Of a stretch of DNA of 64,000 bases, positions 35,801-48,000 are shown one piece after another. The DNA is from Adiantum capillus-veneris. Its lineage: Eukaryota; Streptophyta; Polypodiopsida; Polypodiales; Pteridaceae. The notes below the pieces were generated by a model that was given only the letters and a program-made list of their open reading frames with translations, was not told where the DNA came from and did not search any database. How positions within the stretch are numbered: position 1 is the stretch's first letter; each line of letters starts with the position of its first letter. The position numbers were made by a program, and so were the translations under genes. The stretch lies in NCBI GenBank assembly GCA_014529385.2, contig CM043942.1:112564141-112628140 (forward strand), read 5' to 3'.

Positions 35801-37015
35801 TCAGTGGTCCAGACGACCTGCCAAGCTTTTTCGACTATAGGTAAGAGGGGTGAGTATATTAAGGTTGTCGCTCAGAGAAGTAAACAAACCAAGAGGTAAT
35901 CTTGCAGCTTGAACATCTGTGAGGGATTCTGAGGCATGCACGGAGGAGGAGATCAGAGATGCAAGGGATACTAGGGTGCGCACACAGCTGCGTGAGCAAT
36001 GACGTACTCTTGGAGAGATCACCTATGCATGTGGAGATGCGATTCATGGATGGAGAAACACCATGTCCATTCCCTTGCAATCTTTTTTGACGTTAGGTTT
36101 GAATTTCAAATTAAAGTGCACTTTTGCCAGCGTGTTCTTTCCATAATTATTAGTGCACTTTTGCCAGCAACACGTGTTCTTTTGCATTAATACTACAATG
36201 CTAGCAATAAACTTTTTCCAAAAGCTTGGAAAGCCTATTTAAGAGAAATTTAAGAGGGAATTTTACTAAAATAAACCTTTTTCAAAATCTTGAAAAACCT
36301 ACATAAGAGAAATCAAAGAGGGAATTTGATTATATGTATAGGTTTTTACACTGGATTTCTCTAAAATCTTTTAAGTTTGTAGGGATTTGCACCTTCAAAT
36401 TTAATTTTTTTAAATGTAAATGTTAAAATTTGTAAGTGGGATTAGATTAAGCATAAGTTTTTTTAGAGCATTGATTAATAGCTTGTGTTGAAGTTTTTAT
36501 TTAGGTCCATATAGAAGTGTCTTGCTTGGCCTCATCCTTGGAACAAGGAAGTTGGACCTCAACCTCAAGTTTGAGGTAATTAAAGCATGCATTCGTTGGG
36601 ACTTGGACCACAACCTCAACGTCAAGCTTGAGCTCAAGAATAAAAAATTGGACTCCATGGCTGCCAATGGATAAAGATGTCTACCAAAGTATAGCCTCAT
36701 TTGCAAGTTTGTGTAGACTCGATACTCAAACTTTTTGTAGTACCTTTTTTGTAGAATGGAAAGACTAGGCACATGGTGGGAAACTATGCATGATAGGTAC
36801 ATCATTCAACCTAACAATCAATATTTGTGCATCATTGGTTAGCATACATTTGTGTAAACAAGCGTTTAGCAAAAACGTAGGTTATCTTTTAATTGGTTTT
36901 TCATGTGGAACCATATAAGGAATTTAATCACTACTAATTGGTATCTCTATTTATATATGAATGACCATTAATGCATTTGCTACAGTTTTAGCATTACGTT
37001 AAACTTGTGTTAAAT
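32841..37015. other. Long stretch without recognised genes
   Basis: AT-rich with short, unconvincing ORFs. The palindromic core ACTTAAGTTTGA of the 38-44 kb array appears singly at about 34553 and 34993. A C-run and CA repeat lie at 35447-35494. At 36795-36833 a ~39-bp stretch (TAGGTACATCATTCA...) resembles the sequence just right of the mitochondrial insert (about 38063). Confidence 0.5.
35447..35494. repeat. C15 run and (CA)n microsatellite
   Basis: Fifteen C residues at 35447-35461, then CACATACACACA-type repeats at about 35474-35494. Confidence 0.9.
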
Positions 37016-38060
37016 ATATAACGGATTTAGGCTCTTTAGCTAAAACTAATCCTATTTCAGCTATTACCTTATCTGCTACTATGTCTTTATATGCAGGAAT
37101 ACCCTCGTTAGCTGGATTTTGTAGCAAATTTTATTTATTTTTTGCTGTCTTGAGCTGTGGGGCTTACTTATTAGCTTTGATAGGGATAGTTACTAGCGTT
37201 ATTGGTTGTTGGGCGGCTGAAAGGGGTTGCCTAGAGTTGGTGTGGGAGGCCTTGGTGCGGGGTCGTGCACAGGAGGCGTAGCTTACCAAAACGTTGCAAG
37301 ACAGATGGAAAGAACACATCTACGAAAGGGCAAGTGAGGGGGTACCGCTAGGATATCATAAATCTACCCAGGATCCTTGTACAAGTCTGCCGCTATCGCT
37401 ACACGAGATGAACCTAAGTTGCCGTAAATTAAAGTACCCTTTAGTGTAGTAGAACTCCCAGTTACAGCGCGCGATTGCCGAAGTGCCCCCTACCGGTAAT
37501 TGAAACAACGCAAGCCAGACGAAGACGAACGGGGCAGATTACCCATATTACTGCGGACAGGGAACAAATCGGCATCTCGATACGATAATACAGCCCTTAG
37601 GAAATAACGGCGAAGTCCATCCCATCCGAAAAGAACCGCCAATCCAGGCAAACTGCCATTAGCGAAGCGCAAAAAAGGCGCGCCTTACAGGCCTTATTGG
37701 CCAAGTTAATATGAGAGAAGCTTTTTTGACCGGGGGCGCTTTCTAGACTTAACAGTGTTTGTTTTTTGTTTTCGAAAATAAGTGCGTGCAGAGAGGGATG
37801 CAAAGGCATTGCTATATATAGGTAGATAGATATAGATACATTCATCTATCTATACGTATCTGTTTCTTTTTCTATTAATCGTATAGAAATGTTCTTTTTT
37901 TTAATTGATTATTTATTGCACTCTTTTTATAGCGGGCTCTGTGATGGAAAACAGAAGGTCCATAGTACCTGCCTACTTCTCTTTTGTCTTAGCTTCATTT
38001 AGGGGAAAGAAGCACAAGAGTAATAATCTGGTAGCTAGGAAGGGGCCTAAATAGCTAAAC
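37016..38060 (+). other. Nuclear insertion of mitochondrial DNA
   Basis: Starts with a nad2 exon (37021-37209). The following ~850 bp differ in base composition from their surroundings (GC-rich patches such as CGCGCGATTGCCG) and contain no nuclear repeat, which fits organellar intron or spacer. The end near 38060 is set by the return of sequence resembling the left flank at 36795. Confidence 0.7.
37021..37209 (+). pseudogene. nad2: nad2 exon fragment (NADH dehydrogenase subunit 2)
   Basis: In-frame translation gives TDLGSLAKTNPISAITLSAT then MSLYAGIPSLAGFCSKFYLF and onward to VTSVIGC, the highly conserved penultimate-exon part of plant mitochondrial complex I subunit ND2, a membrane proton-pumping subunit. 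Similarity ends abruptly after VIGC, where I recall the last nad2 group II intron lies in land plants; the following GTTGGGCGG could be that intron's start. The neighbours are nuclear repeats, so this is most likely a nuclear copy and not functional. Unedited-looking codons (for example TCT where the protein usually has a hydrophobic residue) agree with a DNA-level transfer. Confidence 0.85.
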
Positions 38061-38361
38061 TATAGGTACATCATTCAGCCAACAATTTTCTTGCATTTGG
38101 GCACATTGTTCAAACATCAACCCTCATTCAATAACTTTAGGCAAACAAAAAATTCATCCTACACCGGTGTTCACTTCCTCTCAAGGAAACAAGCAAAATA
38201 TTACCTTTTTTGCACTTTATTTCTAAAATTCCTAAATATGCCTTTGAGTCACCTCAAGTTATTCTCTTGAGCTCTTTGAAGCTAGCAAAAGGTTGGAGAT
38301 TTAACATTACGTTTCAAGGCTCATTTCCATATGATATTGTAGTAATAGCCTAGGAGGCTAC

Positions 38362-39996
38362 CAAGGGCAGCATGAGCCTCATGACATCCTTCTGGTTATA
38401 GAGGGCATATAAAAACACCTTCAGGCTCGAACTTAAGTTTGAACCCCACTTGAATATGCTATTGTAGCACTAGGGTGCAAGACTAGCCTCATGACCTCCA
38501 TTTAGATACCTAGGACATAAAATAACACCTTTAGGCTCGAACTTAAGTTCGAGCCTCAAGTGCAAATGCTAACGTAGCCTAACTTGAATATGCTATGGTC
38601 ACACTAGGGTGCAAGACTAGTCTCATGACATCCATGAGGATACCAAGGGAATAAAATAACACTTTTAGGCTCGAACTTAAGTTTGAGCCTCAACTGCATA
38701 TGCTAGCATAGCGATAGATCATATAGGATGCAAAGCCTAGCCTTATGACATCCTTGTGGCTACCAATGGAAAGAGGCCCAAGCTTAATCTTTAGCCTCAT
38801 CTACCTATGATAATGTAGCACTATCATGCATGGCTAGCTCGTGACACCCTTGATGCTACTACCAAGGGCATGGAGAAATACCTTTAGGCTCAAAGTTAAG
38901 TTCGAGCCTTGCTTGCATATGCTAGTGTAGCACTAAAGATGCAAGGCTAGACTCCTGATATCCTTCTTGCTAACAATGGAAATAGGCTTGAACTTAAGTT
39001 TGAGCCTAAAGGTGTTAAATTATTTGCTTACATCTTTAGGCTCAAACTTAAATTTGAGCTTCATCGGTATATAGTAATGTAACACTAGGATGCAAGGCTA
39101 GCCTCATGGTGTGCTTGTGGCTACCAAGGGAATAGAATAGCACTTTTAACCTTGAACTTAATTTTGAGCCTCAATTGTGTATGCTAGTATAGCACAAGGG
39201 TTCAATCCTAGCATCATGATATCCTTATCAATACCAAGGCTAAGAGGCTCCTCGATTGCATATGCATATTAGTATAGCACTGTCATGAAGTCTAGCTTTA
39301 TGAAATCCTTGGCTACTATGGGAAAAGAAAAAAACCTTTAGGTTCAAGACTCAAGTGCATTTGCTAGTGTATCCTCTCTTGAATATGTTACTGTAGCACT
39401 CGGATAAAAGACTAGTCTTGTGACATTCATGAGGATACCAAGGGCATAGAATGACACCTTTAGGCTTGAACTTAAGTTTGAGCCTCAATTGCATATGCTT
39501 GTGTAGCACTACCTTATATAGGGTTCAAAGCTAGCCTTATGAAATTATTGTTGCTACCAGTGCCAAGAGGCTCGAACTTAAGTTTTTGAGCCTCGTCTAC
39601 CTATGCTAATGTAGCACTACCATGCATTGCTAGCCTCATGACATCCTTGAGGGTACTACCAACAACATAGAGAGAAACAAATTTGGGCTCAAACTTAAGT
39701 TCGAGCCTCGCTTGCATAAGCACGAAGGTGCAAGGCGAGCCTCATGACATCTTTGTGGCCAACAATGGTAAGAGGATCTAACTTAAGTTTGAAGCTTGCT
39801 TACATATTCTAGTGTAGTACTACCATGAAAGGCCAACCTCTCATGAAATACTTGTGGCTACCAAGGGCAAAGAATAACATCTTGATGCTCAAACTTAAGT
39901 TTGAGATTCATCGGTGTATGGTAATGTAACACTAGGACGCAAGGCTAGCCTCATGACATCCTTGTGTACACCAAGGGCATAGAATAGCACCTTTAA
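38362..39996. repeat. Diverged ~110-bp tandem array, left part
   Basis: Repeating order: palindromic core AACTTAAGTTTGAGCC, CATATGCTAGTGTAGCAC, GCAAGGCTAGCC, CATGACATCCTTGTGG, CTACCAAGGGCATAGA, AACACCTTTAGGCTC. Spacing between cores is about 110 bp (for example 38424 to 38534), longer where extra segments are inserted. The 301 bp before it (38061-38361) hold nothing recognised. No coding. Confidence 0.95.
39993..39996. other. TTAA target duplication, left
   Basis: TTAA precedes CACTAGG. The uninterrupted array has ACACCTTTAAG at this place once. Confidence 0.75.
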
Positions 39997-41316
39997 CACT
40001 AGGTTGGTAACCTAGCAGGACATAAAAGTGTCCTTTCAGGGATTTGAAAAAAACCTCCAAAACCATAGTAGATCCACTCATTTTGTAAAATCCTTTCATG
40101 AGGTTATAGTTCAAGGCCTGCTACACATGGAAAAAATAAAAAATTGTAAAACTTGTCATCTTTTGGTCACACCAAGCCTCCAAAGTTGATGGACCAATAC
40201 ATTTTCATCAAAACAGGCATTTCTTACGTTTTGTTGCATAAAAATAAGATTAGGGATTTTCGTAGGACTTGAGATAAATTCCCTAGTTAACTTCAATGGG
40301 TTGGTGATTAGAACATATGATTGCTTCTCACTCACTATTTTTTGTTTTGCCAAAAGAAATAGGTACAAAAAAGTTGAATTTTTACCATTTTGCAAACCTA
40401 TCATCAAAGTTTCTATAGCCACGCTCAATACAAATAATATATGCATGTTTTCTTAGTTCCCTATTGTCCTTTAGGTTCATAAGGAGCCATGGAGCATGTC
40501 AAAAGAATAATACATCTCTTACCAAGGGGAATCTAGGGGACAAAGATGAAGTGCTAAATACAGCAAACATGAAAAAACTGGGTTCAACATTATGAGTTGT
40601 AGAATCCCATAGAAACTATTCAATATCTAGCCAAATTTGATCCTTATGACTAGATATGGTTACTACCTACAAAATGCATGTAGTTGTCACAAGAAACTAA
40701 CAATATTGAAAAAGCTATACTTGATATACTAGAATGTTTTGTTTTCTTCTATAATTGAAAAAATCAACCATCGTTGTCTACTATGCAAAATAGGGTATTA
40801 GGTGCCCCAAAACTCAAGGAATATTAGCTTTATGTTACAATATACGACATAGAAAATCATAACTGCATTTGGATATCATGAAAGCCACCAAAAAAATCAT
40901 AGAAGAGCTAAAATTGGCTGAAAAACAGGATTTGATAATTTTTGTAATTTGGTCATAACTTAAAACTTTAACATTTATTTCTCCCTATAAGCATCAAGAC
41001 ATGTTGAGGACTACTAAAGATAGTTCTCTAGCATTATAGACCTCACAAACATGAATTCTAGAGTGGTATAGTTGCAAAAAGTCAAAAAAAGCCAAAAACA
41101 GGACCGGTTTTTTCATATAGTTTAGGTTGTGAAATGTTGTGCAAGGACAAGGTTAAAGATGGAATGGATATTCCAAAAAAATTTCGAGTTTTTTTCACCT
41201 CATGAGACAACTTTCTAGACAGATAGCACCTCAAAATCCATTTTGAAACTCTTGACACAATTCAAGGAAAATGGTCACTTAACAAGACATAAAAGTGTCC
41301 CATTACCAACCTAGTG
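39997..41316. mobile_element. 1,320-bp TIR element at TTAA, inside the tandem array
   Basis: Ends CACTAGGTTGGTAA and TTACCAACCTAGTG are perfect 14-bp inverted repeats, flanked on both sides by TTAA. Removing the element and one TTAA restores the array consensus (CACCTTTAAGCTTGAACTTA), which provides an empty site. Subterminal GGACATAAAAGTGTCC (40018-40033, near-palindromic) recurs at 41285-41300. No transposase ORF is seen; the longest is 96 codons and unlike any family. TTAA with CAC-starting ends is the piggyBac pattern, but because TTAA is palindromic a TA duplication (Tc1/mariner type) with ACACTAGG ends fits equally. The CACTA start is probably fortuitous. Confidence 0.8.
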
Positions 41317-41320
41317 TTAA
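41317..41320. other. TTAA target duplication, right
   Basis: TTAA follows CCTAGTG, then the array resumes (GCTTGAACTTAAGTTTGAG). Confidence 0.75.
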
Positions 41321-44300
41321 GCTTGAACTTAAGTTTGAGCCTCAATTTTGTATGCTAGTGTAGCATAAGGGTGCAAGGCTAGCATCATGATATCCTTATG
41401 GCTACCAAGGCCAAGAGGTTCAAACCTCAAACTTAAGTTCAAGCATCAACTGCATATTTTAGTGTATCACTAGCTCATATAGGGTGCAAAGCTAGCCTTA
41501 TGATATCCTTGGGGCTACCAATGGCAAGAGGCTCAAAATTAAGTTTGAGCTTCACCTACCTATGCTATTATAGCACTGTCATGCATTGCTAGCCTCATGA
41601 CATCCTTGAGAGTTCTACAAAGGGCATATAGAAATGCCTTCAAAAGCATACTTAAGTTTGAGCCTCTCATGCATATGCTAGTGTAACAGTGAGGTGCAAG
41701 GCTAGCCGCATGACCTCCTTGTGACTAACAATGGCAAGAGGCTTGAACTTAAGTTTTAATCTTGCTTACATATTCTAGTGTAGTACTAGCATGAAAGGCC
41801 AACCTCTCCTGAAATACTTGTGGGTACAAAGGGCAAAGAATAACACCTTTAAGTTTGAGCCTCATCAATACATGGTGATGTAACACTAGGATGCAAGGGT
41901 AGCCTCATGACATCCTTGTGGCTATCAAGGGCATCGAATAACACCTTTAAGATTGAACTTAAGTTTGAGCCTCAATTTTGTATGCCAGTGTAGCATAAGG
42001 GTCCAAGGCTAGCATCGTGATATCCTTATGTCTACCAAGGCCAAAAGGCTCAAACCTCATTTGCATATTCTTGTGTAGCATTATCATGCAACAATAGCTT
42101 TGTGACATCCTTGTGTCTACTAAGGGTATACAAAAATAACTTGGATCGAACTTAAGTTTGAGACTCCAGTGCATATGCTAGTGTAGCCTTGCTTGAATAT
42201 GCTAGGGTATAAGACTAGTCTCATGATATCCACGAGGATACCATAAAATAACACCTTTAGGCTCAAACGTAAGTTTGAGCCTCAACTACATATGCTAGTG
42301 TACCACTATCTCATATAAGGGTGCAAAGGTAGCCTTATGAAATTCTTATGGCTACCAATGGCAAGAGGCTTGAACTTAAGTTTGAGCCTTGCCTAGCTAT
42401 GCTAATAAAGCACTACCATGCATTGCTAGCCTCATGACATCCTTGAGAGTACTACAAACAACGTAGAAAAACACCTTTAGGCTCAAACTTAAGTTCAAGG
42501 GTCGCCTACATATGTTACTGTAGCACTAAGGTGCAAGGCTAGCCTCATGACATCCTTCTGGCTAGCAATGGCAAGAGGCTCGAACTTACATTCCAGGCTT
42601 GCCCACATATTCTAGTGTAGAACTACCATGAAAGGCCAAACTCATGAAATCCTTGTGGCTACCAAGGGCAAAGAATATCACCTTTAGGAGTTGGGATCAA
42701 ACTTAATTTTGCACCTCATCATCGGTACATGGTAATGTAACACTAGGATGAAAGGCTAGCTTCATGATATCTTTCTGGCTACAAAGGACATGGAATAACA
42801 CTTCTAACCTCAAACTTAAGTTTACACCTCAATTGTGTATGCTAGTGTAGCACCAAGGTGAAATGCTAGCTTCATGATATCCTTATGGTTACCAAGGCCA
42901 AGAGGCTCAAACCTTGCCTTCAAATGCTAGTATGGTACTATTATGCAAGGTAGTCTTTATGACATCCTTGTGGCGACTAAGGGCATAGAGAAACACCTTT
43001 AGGCCCTAACTTCACTTCAAGCCTCTAGTACATATGCTAGTGTAGCCTCGCTTGAATATGCTATGGTAGCACTAGGGTGCAAGACTAGTCTCATGACATC
43101 CATAGGATACCAAGAGCATAAAATATCCCCTTTAGGGTCAAACTTAAGTTCAAGCCTCAATTTCATATGGTAGTGTAGCACTAGCTCATTTAGGGTGCAA
43201 AGCTAGCCTTATGACATCCTTGTGGATACCAATGGCAAGAGGCTCAAACTTAAGATTGAGCCTCGCCTACCTATGTTAATGTAGCACTACCATGGATGGC
43301 TAGTCTCATAACATCCTTGAGGCTGCTAACAAGGGCATAGAGAAAAACATTTATTCACAAACTTAAGTTTGAGCCTTGGTTGCATATGCTAATGTAGCAC
43401 CAAGGTTCTAAGCCAACCTCATGACATCCTTGCGTCTAACAATGGCAAGAGGCTTGAACTTAAGTTTGAGGCTTGCCTACATATGCTAGTGTAGCACTAC
43501 CATCAAAGGCCTACCTCTCATGACATCCTTGTGGCTACCAAGGGAAAAGAATAACACCTTTAGGATCAAACATAATTTTGATCCTGTGGTACTTGGTAAT
43601 GTAACACTAGGATGCAAGGCTAGCCTCATGACATCCTTGTGGCTACCAAGGGCATAGAATAACACCTTTAAGTTCATACTTAAGTATGTGCCCCAACTGC
43701 ATATGCTAATGTAGCTTTAGGGTGATAGGGTTCCAAGGCTAGTCTCATGAAATGCTTGTGGATACCAAGGGCAAGTGGCTCATTTGCATATGCTCATATG
43801 GCACTTTTATGCAGAGATAACCTTATAAAATCCTTGTGGCTAACCAAGGGCATAAATCAACATCTTTAGGCTTGAAATTAAGTTTAAGCCTTGCCTACAT
43901 ACGCTAGTGTAGCACTAGGACACAAGCCTAGCCTTATGAAATTCTTGTGGCTACCAAGGGTACAGAATAACACCTTTCAACTTGAACTTGAGTTTGAGTC
44001 TCAACTACATATGATCGTATAGTTGTAGCATCTAAGACTATCCTCATGACATTCTCATGGCTACCAAGGGAATAGAACATTAATTTTAGGCTTGAACTTA
44101 AGTTTGATCTTACACCCCATATGATACTTTAACACTACCATGCAAGGCTAGCATCATGAAATCCTTTCAAATATCAAGGGCATAGAGCTTCACTTTTAGG
44201 ATCAAGCTTATTTTTGAGCCTAGCTTGCATATGGTAGTGTAGCACTAGCTTGAAAGGCTACCCTCATGACATCTTTGTGGCTAGCAAGGACATAGAACAA

Positions 44301-44350
44301 CACCCTTTGGCTCAAAACTAAAGTACAAGCCTCACCTACACATGCTAGTG
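41317..44350. repeat. Diverged ~110-bp tandem array, right part
   Basis: Same unit as 38362-39996. It ends near 44350, where CATGCTAGTGTA gives way to unique sequence. Cores vary between GGCTCGAACTTAAG and GGCTTGAACTTAAG types, and some units have lost symmetry. With the left part I estimate about 40 units by length. Confidence 0.95.
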
Positions 44351-44414
44351 TATTATCTAACTTAGAACCCATGCTCCTTGTTTAGTTTCTTAAATTGGGT
44401 ATTTTTTTAAATAG

Positions 44415-44747
44415 GAATGGAATCTTCCAATGTACCAAACTACATTAGGTATTCAAGGTGCACAAGTCTTCACATTGGATGCTCTTCAAATATCCACTCA
44501 AGCCGATACTACTGCTTCAAACTTAAAGGTTGATAAGATGTTTGAATTAAAAAAAGAAGAAGGAGCGAGATGGCTTGTTGATACCTACAATACCAATGCA
44601 AACTGCAAAGGTGATATTGATCTAAAATTTCTCAAGGTGAGATGAAATATGGAGACATGGGGATTGCTATGGGTGTCAAAGATGACCTGGATGCAACAAT
44701 GTCATGCCTTGCATGTAATATACTAGCTATTGGAGAGAACACAAACC
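44415..44747 (+). pseudogene. Unidentified exon-like ORF, interrupted by the copia insertion
   Basis: After a T-rich stretch ending TTTAAATAG, an open frame from 44415 reads EWNLPMYQTTLGIQGAQVF and continues to 44645. A second frame (from about 44621; MKYGDMGIAMGVKDDLDATM) is open up to the copia LTR and stays open beyond it (51150-51264, PGDSLVVLGRCH). The two frames overlap, so either a 1-bp indel or a splice site (AAG|GTGAGA at 44636) lies between them. I do not recognise the protein. It differs from the satellite on its left in composition and could be a piece of a host gene or of an older element. Confidence 0.35.
44743..44747. other. Copia target-site duplication, left (AAACC)
   Basis: AAACC directly before the LTR; the same five bases follow the other LTR at 51145-51149. 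Confidence 0.9.
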
Positions 44748-44965
44748 TGTTGTGTGCACGTGTGCGTGTACGGAGTGTGTGCAAGAGAGGGGGAAGAAGA
44801 GAAAATGGGGAAGGGGGAGATAAAGCACAGTACACAGCAGATTTGGGGTTAGTGGAGAGGAAAGTGAGAGAGTAGTCAACTCTCTCCCTTTCTCTCCCTA
44901 TATTCATTTAGGTGAAAGTGTAAATAGGGGCGGTTTCCCACGGCCACCTGGCCTACACCCCAACA
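44748..44965 (-). repeat. 3' LTR of the copia element
   Basis: 218 bp, TGTTG...CAACA. The PPT lies at about 44967-44980 on the minus strand. Confidence 0.97.
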
Positions 44966-45048
44966 ATCTCCCACTTGAAGGTCATGGTGGCCAATAGTGG
45001 CATTAGTATAGTTAGTCTATACAAAATTGATGAAGCATTGCCGAGGCT

Positions 45049-48000
45049 TCATCCTACACCCATAAGTTCTATACAATGTGTAAATCGCTCCAAGGCTAGG
45101 CTCTTTGTGAGAGCATCTGCGGGGTTGTCGTCAGTGTGAACCTTGACAAGCTCGATACGCTTGTCAGCCAATGCATCTCGTATGACATGGTATCTGACCT
45201 CTATGTCTTTCGACTTTGAGTGAAACACTGGATTCTTTGCCAAAGCAATGGCACTCTGACTATCACAATGTAGTACTGGAACCTCGTGAATGCCCAAATC
45301 TCCCACTAGACGAGCCAACCATATGGCTTCCTTGCTGGCGTCAGACGCAACAACATATTCTGCCTCAGTGGTAGATGAAGACGTGCAATCTTGGAGACAC
45401 GATCTCTAAGAGATAGCTGCTCCAGCAAACATGAACACATAGCAAGATGTGGATCTTCTACGATCCACGCAACCCGCATAATCCGCATCCGTGTAACCTA
45501 CAATAGATGCATCACTTTTTTCAAATCGTAAACACTTGCTAGTTGTACCTTTCAAATATCTGAGGATTTTCTTCACTGCTTCCCAATTCTTCTTGCCAGG
45601 GTTTGCCATGTACCTACTAACCACTCCCACTGCATGTGCAATGTCTGGTCTTGTGGCTACCATAGCGTACATCAAACTGCCAACTGCTGAAGAATATGGT
45701 ACTTTCACCATTTCCTTTTTCTGAGCCACTGTCTTGGGAGAGTCTTCCTTGCTAAGTTTGGAGTATGCTTGCATTGGGGTACTCAATGACTTCCCCCCTT
45801 GCATACTAAAATGTTGCAAGACTTTGTGAATGTACTTTTCTTGAGATAATTCAAGAATTCCACGTTGCCTGTCTCTCTTGATGTGCATACCAAGAAAGTG
45901 ATTGGCATCTCCCAAATCCTTCATGGAAAACTGAGTGCTTAGCATCTTTTTCAACTGATTGATTTCATCAATGAATTTTCCTGTGATAAGCATATCATCT
46001 ACATACAAGATCAAGATGATTAAAGAACCATCGTTCAACCTTTTTGTGTATAAGCAGTGATCCTCTTGACTTCTTATGTAACCCTGAGACTGCATGAATT
46101 TGTCGAATTTTTGATACCATTGCCTTGAACCTTGCTTGAGGCCATAGAGTGCCTTTTTAAGTCTACAAACCAATTCTTTCCTCGTTGGTTTTTGGGTTTC
46201 ACATACAAATCCCTCTGGTTGTTTCATGTAGACATCTTCATCTAGATCCCCGTGAAGAAATACTGTGTTCACATCCATTTGGACAAGTTCCATGTCCTGG
46301 ATAGCAACCAAGCCAAGCACGGTGCGAAGTGTAGTCATCTTGACTACTGGAGAGAAAATCTCATCAAAATCCACACCTTTTTGCTGCTTGAAACCCTTGG
46401 CAACTAGACGAGCCTTGTATCTAGGCTCGGGATCTTCCGCTGTATACTTCTTCTTGTATATCCACTTGCAAGGTAAAGCATTTTTGCCTTTTGGTAATTC
46501 AGCCAAATCCCATGTCTCATTAGCCACAATCGAATTGTATTCTGATTGCATAGCCTGCTCCCACTTAACACTATCCTCCATTTGTATAGCTTCTTTGTAG
46601 CAGGTTGGCTCTCCACTGTCAGTGACCAAAATGTGGTGTATACCCGGCTCAAACCGCTCGGGCGCACGTGATACTCTCTCAGAGCGTCTCAGTGCCTGAC
46701 TGCTGGGCTCTAGTCTCTCCGGAGCAATAGTAGTATCTTGCACTTGAGGAGTAGGTGCAACACTACTGAACTGAGTTGGTTCGGAGGCTACATCCTCAAA
46801 ACGAACACGTCTGTACTCAACATCTTTGATGGGCTTCTTGTGCATTTTTGATTCATTGAAAATCACATGTGAGATACGAATGACTTTGTTTGATTCTGGG
46901 TGCCAGAGATGATATCCGATCTCGCTGTTTGCACCATAGCCAATAAAGATGCATTTGTGTGATCTGGGATCTAACTTCCGATGAAGTTCTTTGGGCACAT
47001 GTGCATATGCCTCGCATCCAAATACACGTAGATGCTCATAGCTTGGCCTTTTGCCAGTCCATAATTCCTCTGGAATTTTGAAATTCAAAGGAGAACTAGG
47101 AGACCTGTTGATGATGTGCACTGCTGTTAGAACAACTTTCCCCCAAAATTCGGGAGTAAGCTTCGCCATAGACATCATAGAGACAAATCGCTCTTGAATT
47201 GTACGATTCATTCTTTCAGCTATCCCATTTTGTGCAGGTATGTATGGAGCAGTAAACTGCCACCGAATGCCTCTACTATTGCCAAAATCCTTGAACTATG
47301 TGGAGACGTATTCTCCACCATTGTCTGTGCGAAAAGTTTTGAGCTTTGTTCCTGATTGGTTCTCAACCATGGCGAGGAATTTTTGGAATGTCGAAAAAAC
47401 TTCTTCCTTACGCTTAAGGAGATACACCCACACCTTTCTGGTAGAATCATCTATGAATGTGAGAAAGTAGTTTGCCCCCCCTAGAGTTTTATGTGGCATT
47501 GGACCACACAAATCACTGTGCACCAAGTCTAGAGGTTCGCCTAGTTTCTTATTCAATGGCGAAGATGTCAATGTAGTCTGTTTGCCATATAGACAATGCT
47601 CACACAATGGAAAGTCTGTGTAATCTAACACAGGTAAGTAGCAAAAACGCTGAAGTGTTTTCATTCCCTTTTGGCTAATATGCCCTAGCCGGCTATGCCA
47701 CAACTCAGGAGACGGCAGCTCGGCAACATAGATAGAGTGTTCGTCGACACTCGAAACAAACAAAGAGTACAGGGATCCGTTTTTGTTGCGTTTCATCATG
47801 ATAAGGTTGTTCTTGCGGATCATCCAAGAAAGATTACCAAAAACTGTAGTGTAGCCAAGATCATCCAATTGCCCTATAGAAAGCAAGCTTTTCGTAAGCT
47901 TGGGCATATGTCTGACATTCTGCAGCATAAAAGTAGTGCCATTATGCATCTGAAGTTTCACATCACCAATGCCAATAATGTCAAGCTCATAGGAATTACC

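Noticed and set aside
37490-37672. Minus-strand 60-codon ORF in the mitochondrial insert
   Set aside because: Lies in probable intron/spacer sequence of the insert, with no recognisable product.
39997-40001. CACTA start taken as CACTA-superfamily element
   Set aside because: CACTA elements make 3-bp target duplications. Here the three bases flanking the CACTA ends differ (TAA left, TTA right), whereas TTAA or TA duplicates exactly.
38362-44350. CRISPR-like regular repeats
   Set aside because: Units are contiguous, diverged and ~110 bp with no unique spacers, in plant nuclear DNA. This is a satellite array.
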